From Anaerolineae bacterium (GTDB lineage: Bacteria > Chloroflexota > Anaerolineae > B4-G1 > DUEL01): 6,615 nt of DNA. The notes under the pieces were generated by a model that did not search any database, was not told the DNA's origin, and worked only from the letters and a program-made list of their open reading frames with translations. Location: assembly GCA_029932895.1 (NCBI GenBank), contig JAOZPF010000167.1, positions 1-6,615 on the forward strand, in the 5' to 3' direction. Below, piece after piece: positions 1 to 6,567 of the stretch; the first letter of the stretch is position 1, and each line of letters begins with the position of its first letter. The translations under genes and the position numbers were made by a program.

Positions 1-11
1 CTAAATTCGCT

Positions 12-117
12 CTAGCAGCTGTCGGAGAGACCTGTAGCATAGGGGTTCGTGCCCGTTTTTCGCTTGTTTCATAGGCCGCCCACGAGGGGCTAAACTACAT
101 CTCCGACAACCTGCTAG
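12..117. repeat. Imperfect inverted repeat with nested inner stem
   Basis: The left arm at 12-28 (CTAGCAG, C, TGTCGGAGA) is the reverse complement of the right arm at 100-117 (TCTCCGACA, AC, CTGCTAG), apart from a small bulge. This gives 16 base pairs in two blocks of 9 and 7. Inside it, TTCGTG at 46-51 can pair with CACGAG at 81-86 (five Watson-Crick pairs and one G-U). CGC at 8-10 can pair with GCG at 121-123 outside it. The nesting suggests a folded RNA, a cruciform, or the ends of a small non-autonomous element. No known RNA family was recognised, and the strand of any transcript is unknown. Confidence 0.5.
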
Positions 118-299
118 TGTGCGTCTAATCTAACATTGTCAAATTACTCAGGCCGCCTCGCTGATCAAGCCAAATCTCGGCTTTTCTGGCCACGGATTGC
201 CCAAGACCAAGGCGAGAATTCGTGGCCTGATGTGCAGGATAAGCGCTCCTTTGGCCCTGTATCTGAGCGGCAGTTACAGGGGAAGGGCGATACGTGCGT

Positions 300-327
300 T
301 TGCTTCCGGCGAGGTTTTGACTATACT
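300..327 (+). promoter_or_regulatory. Weak candidate sigma-70-type promoter for the kinase gene
   Basis: TATACT at 322-327 is a good -10 hexamer. TTGCTT at 300-305 lies 16 bases upstream and matches the TTGACA -35 consensus at three positions only. Transcription would start near 335 and leave a leader of about 150 bases. This is a consensus match by eye in a region with no other strong candidate. Confidence 0.22.
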
Positions 328-474
328 GTGATCAATCGAGACGTGGAAGCATCCCGGCCCTGGGGCGGAACCGGAGACGGCTGTCGGGAGCGAAAGTGAC
401 GCCTTGGCAGGGAGTATTCAGGCATAGGGGCCTGGCCTCGGTCAGGGTATCGGCGCGACGCAGAGCCACAAGGC

Positions 475-480
475 AGGAGA
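475..480 (+). promoter_or_regulatory. Ribosome binding site that decides the kinase start
   Basis: AGGAGA at 475-480 is a strong Shine-Dalgarno sequence. Two adjacent in-frame starts follow: GTG at 485 (4-base spacer) and ATG at 488 (7-base spacer). The 7-base spacing and the ATG codon favour 488. Confidence 0.7.
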
Positions 481-487
481 GCTAGTG

Positions 488-3400
488 ATGGCCTGGCAAC
501 ACAGTTCATATTCTCTGCCCTTGCTCGTATCGGCAGCTTTGTCGGTCGCCCTCGCGTTCTTTGCCTGGCGCCGCCGCACCCCTGATTCAGCAGTGTTCGC
601 GCTGCTCATGCTCGCCGTGGCCGAGTGGTCGGCAGGGTATGCGTTGGAACTGGCGAGTGCAAGTCAGACATACCAGCTCTTCTGGGCCAAGTTCCAGTAC
701 CTGGGCATTGGAACCGCGCCGGTGTTGTGGCTGATCTATGTGTGCGACTACACCGGTCTGACGAGACGATTGCCACCTCACAGCCTGCTCCTGCTGCTGA
801 TCGTCCCCGCTATCACGGTACTGTTGGCATGGACCAACGACCTGCATTTTCTCCTGTGGAGCGAGGTCGGACAAGAGTCCAGCGGCTCCTTCGTCGTGCT
901 GGACTTGACCCATGGCCCATGGTTCTGGGTTCACACGGCGTACTCCTACCTGGTACTCCTATCGGGCACGGTTATGCTCATCCGCACGCTCCTTCGTTCG
1001 CCGCGCCCGTATAGTGGGCAAGCTGGTGCTCTTTTGATCGGTGCATTGGCACCGTGGGTGGGGAATGCGGTCTACATCTTTGACTTGAGCCCATTCCCTC
1101 ACCTCGACCTGACGCCATTTGCTTTCACGTTGACTGGCCTGTCGTTGGCCTGGGGCGCGTCCCGCTTTCGATTGTTGAGCATCGTGCCGGCAGCGCGCGA
1201 CACTGTCGTCGAAGGCAAGCCGGACGGCGTCGTCGTGGTGGATGTGCAAGGCCGCATCGTGGACCTCAATCCCGCTGCGAAGCGGATCATTGGTTTTCCA
1301 GCTTCGCAAGTCGTCGGGCGGCCAGTTGATCAGGTGCTGCCCATGTGGCCCCGGCTGGTTGAACGTCACCATGGCGAAGCAGAGATGCGCGAGAGGATCG
1401 TTCTGGACGAGGGTGGAGCGCAGCGCACCTATGACCTGAGCGTCACGCCACTGCGCGACCGGCGTGACCGCCTGATCGGTCAGTTGGCTGTCTTTCGTGA
1501 TGTCACCGAGCTAGAGCGGGCGGGCAAAGAACTCGGTGCGCGTGAGCGGTTCCTCACGTTGCTAAACGACATCACCAGCGCTGCGTTGAGCACTCCCGAC
1601 CTGTCGACTATGGCACAGATCCTCGCCGATCGGATGGCCGAGTTGATTGACGCTGACGGATGTTACATCACTCTGTGGGATGAGGCGAGCAAGCGGGCCA
1701 TACCTGCTGCGGCCTATGGCGAAATGCGCGAGGTCTATCCCCTGCTGCGTCCCCAGCCGGACGACGTGACGGTGACCAAATCCGTCCTGCGCGCCGGGCA
1801 TCCGCTTGTAATCGAGGACGTATTCAACACGCCATATCTCAGCCGGCGAATTGCCGAGATGTTTCCTACCCGCTCGTTGCTGGCCCTGCCTCTGATAGCT
1901 GGCGACCGCGGTCTAGGGGCCGCGCTCTTTGCCTTCAACGAGTCGCATCATTTTACCGCGGAGGAAATCGCGCGCGGCGAGCAGGCTGCTGGTCAGATTG
2001 CCCTGGCCCTGGCCAAGAGCAGGTTGTTGGAAGAGGCGCAGGCCCGGTGGCATGAGGCGGAAACCCTGCGCCAGGCGGGCGCGGCGGTGACCGAGATCTT
2101 GAGCCTGGATGAGACGCTGGGGCGCATCTTGGAGCAACTGGAACGAGTGGTGCCCTTTGACGACGCCTCCATCCAATTGCTGCAGGATGGCTGTCTGGAG
2201 ATTGTCAGCGGGCGGGGTTTTTCGCAGCCGGAGATGATCGTCGGCCTGAGGATTCCCGTCCCTGGAGACAATCCCAACACGGCGGTTGTCGAGAGGCGGG
2301 AGCCGGTCGTTCTTGCCGACGCCCAGGCCGCTTATCATCTCTTCCGTGAACCGCCTCACGCCCACGTCCGCTCGTGGCTGGGAGTACCGCTGATCGTCCA
2401 CGGTCAGATGATCGGGATACTGGCTGTGGATAGCGTCGAGCCGGATCATTTTACAGAGGAACACATTCGCCTGGTCACCCCCTTTGCCAACCAGGTCGCA
2501 GTAGCTATCGAGAATGCACGTCTCTACGAACGATTGCAGGAGGAGTTGAACGAGAAAGAGAGTCTACTGGAGGCCGCGGCGGCTGTGTCCTCCTCCCTCG
2601 ATCTAGGCAGCGTGCTCCTGGCGTTGGCCGGTCAGTTGTTGCGCGTCAGCGGGTTTCACAATTGTACGATATCAGAGTGGGACCAGGGCGGAGATCGGGT
2701 CCGCACCCTGGCAGAGCACACGCATTGCGTCTGGCCCGTGGGCGGCGGGGACTATTACCGCCTGGCTGATTATCCAATGACCGACCAAGTCCTCACGACG
2801 GGCCAATACAAGGCTGTCTACATCGGTGTTGATGACCCGGAGTCGGACTTGATGCGAGAGATCGGCCTGTCGGCGATGTTGATGCTGCCTCTCCGCGGTG
2901 GGGGAGAGACGATCGGTCTGGTCGAACTGGGCAGTCCCCAACCTGACTTTATCTTCCAAGAGGAGGATGTGCGGCACTACCAGCGGGTTTTGGAGGAGGC
3001 GTCGTCGTCGCTGATATCGCCGCTGAGGGCCAACCCGGACGGCATGCTCCTGGCGCTTGCGCGGCAGCTCGTCGAATCTGGTAGCGTCTCGTGGTGTAGC
3101 ATCTCGGATTGGCATCGGCGCGATGGAACGGTCTGCACGGTGGCCGAGCACGCCGATCTAAACTGGGCGTCCGGTAGAGGGCCATCCTACCCCCTTGCTG
3201 ACTGGCCGAGTGCGGCGCGGGCATTACTCGAGGGTGTACAAACAGTTCAGAGAGTTAGCGACCCCGACTGTCTTGCTGGTGATCGTGCGGATATGACCAG
3301 ATGGGGGGCGCGCACGATGGTCATGCTACCTCTCTCTGTAAGAGAAGAGGTCATTGGCCTTGTCGAGATCTATGACTTTGCCGAGGAAAAAGTCGTCAGC

Positions 3401-5035
3401 GAAGCGCAACTTCGCATGTGGCAGGCAGTGGCAGATCAGGCGGCAGTGGCGGTCGAGAATGCCCGGCTCTACGAGCGGGCCCGGAGGCGGGCACGAGAAT
3501 TGGCAGTTCTCTATGAAACAGCTTCGGCAGCGATGACGTCGGTCCACGTGGATGAGGTTCTCGGTCACACTATAGCCGTGTTACGGGAAATGCTCCGCGC
3601 AGATAGCATCGCCATCCTACTGATCGAGCCGGAGAGCGGCGAGTTGGTCATCTGTGCCTTCTCTGGCTTCCCTGGCGGACCGAAGCTAGTGCGTCGCGCT
3701 GTTGGGGTGGGTATCCCCGGTTGGGTGGTGCAGACAGGTCAGCCAGTGCTTCTGAATGACGTGCGCAGCGACGAGCGGTATCGCGCTTGTGACTCGGACA
3801 CGATCTCAGAGTTGTGCGTGCCGTTGCAGGTTGGTGAGCAGACCATCGGCGCGCTGAACCTGGAAAGCCGGCGGTGGGGCACATTTGGCGAGGAAGATTT
3901 GCACCTGCTCTCCATCTTGGCCGGCCAACTGGCCGCCCTCATTGACAACGCCCGGTTGTACGAGGAAATGAGCCGGCTGAAAGCCTTTAACGAGCACATT
4001 GTCCAGACCATGACCGAGGGCATCGTGATCGAGGACGCGCAGGGATACTTTAGCTTTGTCAACCCTGCTGCGGCGGCGATGTTGGGCTACGAGGTCGAAG
4101 AATTGGTGGGTCGGCACTGGACGATGATCGTTCCGCCCGATCAACAGCCCATCATCCGCGCGGCGGACGAACGGCGCCAGCGGGGCGAGTCCGACAGCTA
4201 TGAGGCCGAGTTGATTTCCAGGGACGGCGCGCGCGTCTCCGTGTTGATCAGTGGTAGTCCGCAGTTCGAAAAGGGGGGTTTTACGGGCACCCTGGCTGTT
4301 TTTACCGACATCACCAAGCGCAAGCAGGGGGAGCAGGAGCGGGAGAGGCTCATCGAGGAACTGGACGCCTTTGCCCACACGGTGGCTCACGATCTCAAGG
4401 ACCCATTGGCTCTTGTAGTGGGCTCTGCCGAGACATTGGAGCAGATCTGTGGTACGATTTCGAAGCAAGAACTGCGGCAGTGGCTGCAAAAGATTGCGGC
4501 GGGCGGACGCAGGATGGGTCACATCGTTGACGAGTTATTGCTGCTGGCTGGAGCTAGGAGCGAGGATGTGGAAATGGAGCCGCTGGATATGGCGCGCATC
4601 GTGGCCGAGGTTCAGCAGCGCCTGGCCCACGTGATCGAGGAACACGGAGCCGAGATCATCCTGCCCGATGCCTGGCCCGCGGTGGTTGGTTATGGCCCGT
4701 GGGTGGAAGAGATCTGGGCCAATTACATCAGCAACGCCATCAAGTACGGTGGTCAGCCCCCGCGCATCGAACTGGGTGCTGAGCAGCGTCCCGACGGGCA
4801 GGTGTGCCTCTGGGTGCGTGACAACGGCGCTGGTCTTGTGCCGGAGGAACGAGCCCGGCTATTCACTCCATCGACACGCGCCGATCAGCGTGGCGGTCAC
4901 GGGCTGGGGTTGTCCATCGTCCAGCGTATTGTACAGAGGCTTGGCGGGCAGGTGGGGGTTGAGAGCGAGGCGGGGCGGGGGAGTGTGTTCACTTTCACCC
5001 TGCCTGGAGTCGCAGATAGCACCGACTCGTCTTGA
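488..5035 (+). CDS. Membrane-bound multi-sensor histidine kinase (7TM-PAS-5xGAF-PAS-HisKA-HATPase_c)
   Basis: This is a sensor kinase that would autophosphorylate on histidine and pass phosphate to a response regulator not in this window. Residue numbers count from the GTG at 485. Residues 9-228 form about seven hydrophobic helices, like the histidine-kinase N-terminal 7TM module. A PAS domain follows (about 240-345), then five GAF-like domains (about 365-515, 535-685, 705-848, 849-998, 1008-1160), a second PAS (about 1165-1280), HisKA (about 1288-1358) and HATPase_c (about 1400-1508). The phospho-acceptor is H302+1000, i.e. H1302, in AHDLKDPL. The N box is NYISNAIKYGG (N1413, N1417), G1 is DNGAG (1446-1450) and G2 is GHGLGL (1471-1476), so catalysis looks intact. 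NARLYE helices close GAF2, GAF4 and GAF5. There is no HAMP or receiver domain. The GAF ligands are unknown. At about 1,515 residues it is long for the class. Confidence 0.93.
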   Translation: MAWQHSSYSLPLLVSAALSVALAFFAWRRRTPDSAVFALLMLAVAEWSAGYALELASASQTYQLFWAKFQYLGIGTAPVLWLIYVCDYTGLTRRLPPHSLLLLLIVPAITVLLAWTNDLHFLLWSEVGQESSGSFVVLDLTHGPWFWVHTAYSYLVLLSGTVMLIRTLLRSPRPYSGQAGALLIGALAPWVGNAVYIFDLSPFPHLDLTPFAFTLTGLSLAWGASRFRLLSIVPAARDTVVEGKPDGVVVVDVQGRIVDLNPAAKRIIGFPASQVVGRPVDQVLPMWPRLVERHHGEAEMRERIVLDEGGAQRTYDLSVTPLRDRRDRLIGQLAVFRDVTELERAGKELGARERFLTLLNDITSAALSTPDLSTMAQILADRMAELIDADGCYITLWDEASKRAIPAAAYGEMREVYPLLRPQPDDVTVTKSVLRAGHPLVIEDVFNTPYLSRRIAEMFPTRSLLALPLIAGDRGLGAALFAFNESHHFTAEEIARGEQAAGQIALALAKSRLLEEAQARWHEAETLRQAGAAVTEILSLDETLGRILEQLERVVPFDDASIQLLQDGCLEIVSGRGFSQPEMIVGLRIPVPGDNPNTAVVERREPVVLADAQAAYHLFREPPHAHVRSWLGVPLIVHGQMIGILAVDSVEPDHFTEEHIRLVTPFANQVAVAIENARLYERLQEELNEKESLLEAAAAVSSSLDLGSVLLALAGQLLRVSGFHNCTISEWDQGGDRVRTLAEHTHCVWPVGGGDYYRLADYPMTDQVLTTGQYKAVYIGVDDPESDLMREIGLSAMLMLPLRGGGETIGLVELGSPQPDFIFQEEDVRHYQRVLEEASSSLISPLRANPDGMLLALARQLVESGSVSWCSISDWHRRDGTVCTVAEHADLNWASGRGPSYPLADWPSAARALLEGVQTVQRVSDPDCLAGDRADMTRWGARTMVMLPLSVREEVIGLVEIYDFAEEKVVSEAQLRMWQAVADQAAVAVENARLYERARRRARELAVLYETASAAMTSVHVDEVLGHTIAVLREMLRADSIAILLIEPESGELVICAFSGFPGGPKLVRRAVGVGIPGWVVQTGQPVLLNDVRSDERYRACDSDTISELCVPLQVGEQTIGALNLESRRWGTFGEEDLHLLSILAGQLAALIDNARLYEEMSRLKAFNEHIVQTMTEGIVIEDAQGYFSFVNPAAAAMLGYEVEELVGRHWTMIVPPDQQPIIRAADERRQRGESDSYEAELISRDGARVSVLISGSPQFEKGGFTGTLAVFTDITKRKQGEQERERLIEELDAFAHTVAHDLKDPLALVVGSAETLEQICGTISKQELRQWLQKIAAGGRRMGHIVDELLLLAGARSEDVEMEPLDMARIVAEVQQRLAHVIEEHGAEIILPDAWPAVVGYGPWVEEIWANYISNAIKYGGQPPRIELGAEQRPDGQVCLWVRDNGAGLVPEERARLFTPSTRADQRGGHGLGLSIVQRIVQRLGGQVGVESEAGRGSVFTFTLPGVADSTDSS
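509..1174 (+). other. Seven-helix membrane sensor module of the kinase
   Basis: Hydrophobic segments lie at residues of roughly 9-28, 36-57, 66-88, 100-116, 145-168, 180-198 and 208-226. Short loops separate them, and the Arg-rich stretch WRRR after the first helix marks a likely cytoplasmic loop. The spacing fits the 7TM region found at the N-terminus of many bacterial and archaeal histidine kinases (Pfam HisKA_7TM type, assigned from memory). It probably anchors the protein and may sense a small membrane-accessible ligand. It joins directly to the first PAS without HAMP. Confidence 0.75.
2597..3478 (+). repeat. Tandem duplicated GAF3/GAF4 pair inside the kinase
   Basis: Two adjacent domains share landmarks at a nearly constant offset of 144-147 residues: C727/C871 in C-T/S-I-S-x-W, T-x-A-E-H at 741/885, Y-x-L-A-D-x-P at 758/902, M-x-M-L-P-L at 798/945 and I-G-L-V-E at 810/957. 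The other GAFs in the protein lack this set, so the pair most likely arose by internal duplication. They have diverged widely, with low identity elsewhere. The first copy ends without the NARLYE linker helix that closes the second. Confidence 0.75.
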
Positions 5036-5094
5036 GGGCACGGGGGCAGGGTGTGATGTCCTTGTGACTTGGGGTATAGGGAGAAGAAAGTTGT
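5036..5094 (+). other. Short intergenic gap between kinase and zinc-ribbon gene
   Basis: The gap is 59 bases and G-rich. No hairpin followed by a T-run is visible, so read-through from the kinase gene is possible. No convincing promoter was seen. A purine-rich stretch (AGGGAGAAG, about 5078-5086) lies 8 bases before the ATG at 5095 and probably serves as its ribosome binding site. Confidence 0.5.
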
Positions 5095-5955
5095 ATGGCG
5101 ATCGACATTACGATACCACGCGAGTGCGTTTACCGGACCTTTGGCAAGAAGCCGGGCCCGTGTCCCCGTTGTGGTAGCTCGCTGAAATCCCGGCCCGCCA
5201 CTTATCTGGTTGCTACACGGCGGGGCACCGAGATCACTGATAGCTTTATCATCGGTGGTGACTTGGGTTGGTTTTGTCCCAAGTGTCCTACCGTCGTCAT
5301 CGACCCAAACGTGGTCAACGAGTTTCTGTGGCATGCCAGGTCCAATCAGGATGTCGGCGACGAATTCATTGTGCTGGGAATCGTCGACCTGGACGCAATC
5401 CCGGCGGACAAGGCCCACTTGCCGCTGGGCCACGAGGACGTTCCGCTGGAGTTGATCGAGTTCACAAAAGTGACTTACGAGGGCGGAGGGGCGGAGCAAC
5501 GAGCGCCGCTACAGGGTAGTAAACCGTCGCTCGTCTCGGCCCGTCAAGGCGGTAGCTTCGAAGAACGATATGAGGACGTACTGCAGAACATCGAGTTTGG
5601 TATTGTCCGCGTCTACCGCGAGCATCCGCAGATGAGTGACTGGCAGGCACTTGCGGCTATCGAGGCGCTGCTGCGTGCGTACCAGGCCGAGGTCAAGGGC
5701 CGCCCGCCCCGGCACGTTGCGCTCGATGCCTTGAGCGAGAAAGTGTATATCGCGGTGCGTGTGATGTGCGAGTGGCGGTTAGGCCGCGAGACTTTTTATG
5801 ATGACGATGGCCCGCCGGTAGATTTTGAGCCTGAACCGATCACAGTGAAGGAGATGATCGATTGCCTCAAGCGCGTGCGCAAATCGATCAACCTCTGGAC
5901 GCGCAGGAGTGGACGGCAGGGGTATCTTACCTTTGTCCAGCAATATATTCCATAG
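5095..5955 (+). CDS. Zinc-ribbon protein of unknown function
   Basis: I do not recognise a named family. The 286-residue product looks cytosolic, with no signal peptide or membrane helix. Residues 23-26 (CPRC) and 61-64 (CPKC) are two CPxC knuckles 34 residues apart, a classic four-cysteine zinc ribbon that would bind one Zn and often contacts nucleic acid or protein. Residues of about 125-155 are a Gly/Gln/Ser-rich linker. From F155 on the chain looks mainly helical, including C225-E-W-R-L-G-R, an acidic Asp/Glu/Pro stretch (about 233-248), and a basic C-terminal helix from I249 (K-R-V-R-K-S) ending in an aromatic-rich tail. The C-terminal half resembles, from memory, unnamed conserved proteins of Chloroflexota and Cyanobacteria. 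The ATG at 5095 is preceded by AGGGAGAAG. The gene sits 24 bases upstream of the next one and is probably co-transcribed with it. Coding is secure; function is open. Confidence 0.85.
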   Translation: MAIDITIPRECVYRTFGKKPGPCPRCGSSLKSRPATYLVATRRGTEITDSFIIGGDLGWFCPKCPTVVIDPNVVNEFLWHARSNQDVGDEFIVLGIVDLDAIPADKAHLPLGHEDVPLELIEFTKVTYEGGGAEQRAPLQGSKPSLVSARQGGSFEERYEDVLQNIEFGIVRVYREHPQMSDWQALAAIEALLRAYQAEVKGRPPRHVALDALSEKVYIAVRVMCEWRLGRETFYDDDGPPVDFEPEPITVKEMIDCLKRVRKSINLWTRRSGRQGYLTFVQQYIP

Positions 5956-5968
5956 TTAGGCCTTGTCT

Positions 5969-5979
5969 GAGGGGGAAAG
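5969..5979 (+). promoter_or_regulatory. Strong ribosome binding site of the third gene
   Basis: GAGGGGGAAAG lies directly before the ATG at 5980. The GAGGG core (5969-5973) leaves a 6-base spacer. It fits inside the 24-base gap after the zinc-ribbon stop, which supports translation from one polycistronic message and fixes the start of the third gene. Confidence 0.6.
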
Positions 5980-6567
5980 ATGTTGGCCGAATTTGAAGAA
6001 AAGCAATATGAGCAACTCGTCAATATAGAGCTAACACGAGGGCATAATTTACTCCCAATTGGGCAAGCCCAGGAGAATCTTTGCGGGTTTGATGGAGCTT
6101 TGTGGACGGCACTTCCTGACTTTTGGCGGTATTTGGATTTCCCATTGAGATGGTGGGCAGATGCGATATGGTTTTTATGGCAGCGTTGGCCGGCGTTGCT
6201 ACCTGATATCTTGCCAGGCGGCATTTCCGTTGAGGAGTGGGGTGAGATCTGCGAGGAAGGGTTTAATATTATTTTCGAGCAGTTACACCAGATTCGCTAC
6301 AATGTTTTAGTTCAATACAAACGCTCGGAGTATATGCGCTCGTCGAGGTCATTGGAATGGAAGTACTGGAACCAACCGTACTACAGATATAAGCTTACAG
6401 AGTGGCAGTTGGACACACTTGTTGCAATGTCCGAGCGTCTTAATGGACGAGCTATAGTAGTGTATGCGGCTCCGAGTTTCTACACAATGCACGACCTGAT
6501 GCAATATGCTAATCAGCGACGGCTGGTAGTCAATTCGAATTTTCGTCGAGCACTAGATTTGACGTAG
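5980..6567 (+). CDS. Trp-rich protein, putative PD-(D/E)XK-like nuclease, possibly C-terminally truncated
   Basis: The 195-residue product has 11 tryptophans and no signal peptide. The N-terminal helix carries E7 and E11. G36-F-D38-G-A follows on a probable strand, then a Trp-rich insert (42-87). V111-Q112-Y-K114-R lies on a later hydrophobic strand (108-114). An acidic helix, an Asp on a strand and Q-x-K is the order seen in Mrr-like and related PD-(D/E)XK nucleases, so DNA or RNA cleavage with Mg is a reasonable but unproven role. The segment from A158 (V-V-Y-A-A-P-S-F) looks like a further core strand. The frame stops right after N187-F-R-R-A-L-D-L-T, where I would expect more of the fold, so a premature stop is possible. 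Its base composition is much more AT-rich than the two upstream genes, which hints at acquisition from another source. It lies 24 bases after the zinc-ribbon gene. Coding is likely; the nuclease assignment is about 0.4. Confidence 0.75.
   Translation: MLAEFEEKQYEQLVNIELTRGHNLLPIGQAQENLCGFDGALWTALPDFWRYLDFPLRWWADAIWFLWQRWPALLPDILPGGISVEEWGEICEEGFNIIFEQLHQIRYNVLVQYKRSEYMRSSRSLEWKYWNQPYYRYKLTEWQLDTLVAMSERLNGRAIVVYAAPSFYTMHDLMQYANQRRLVVNSNFRRALDLT

Larger units (their letters stand above)
1..484. other. Non-coding leader region upstream of the kinase gene
   Basis: No convincing gene lies here. The longest open frame (136-399, plus strand, TTG start) has no Shine-Dalgarno sequence, and its translation shows no recognisable motif or domain. 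The minus-strand frame at 321-509 overlaps the kinase start and also looks like chance. The region holds a nested inverted repeat at 12-117, a weak promoter-like pair near 300-327, and the kinase ribosome binding site at 475-480. No tRNA-like fold was found, although GGGGTTCG at 42-49 superficially resembles part of a T-arm. Confidence 0.6.

Noticed and set aside
42..54. GGGGTTCGTGCCC resembling a tRNA T-arm
   Set aside because: Only three stem pairs, no matching acceptor, D-arm or anticodon arm at the right distances.
42..60. GGG / CCC followed by five T, resembling an intrinsic terminator
   Set aside because: The stem is only three base pairs, too weak for a terminator, and some of the bases are better placed in the nested inverted repeat.
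12..134. Integron attC-like site (stem with bulge, ATCTAAC at 128-134 fits RYYYAAC)
   Set aside because: No matching GTTRRRY core at the other end of the stem, the RYYYAAC lies outside the arms, and no integrase or cassette array is present.
136..399. Open frame of 87 codons with a TTG start in the leader
   Set aside because: No ribosome binding site, no recognisable motif and unusual composition; length is expected by chance in GC-rich DNA.
37..430. Direct repeat GCATAGGGG at 37-45 and 422-430
   Set aside because: A single 9-base match is expected about as often as not in a region of this size, and the flanks do not match.
3806..4522. Long minus-strand open frame (238 codons) opposite the kinase
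   Set aside because: It is an antisense shadow of the GAF5/PAS2/HisKA coding region, with no start signal and no domain, as are the other minus-strand frames.
5061..5080. TATAGG and TTGTGA before gene 2 as a promoter
   Set aside because: The two hexamers are too close together for a sigma-70 promoter.
4668..5177. Plus-strand frame of 169 codons bridging the kinase end and gene 2
   Set aside because: It overlaps the clearly coding HATPase region in another frame and has low-complexity Arg/Ser/Gly composition typical of off-frame GC-rich DNA.
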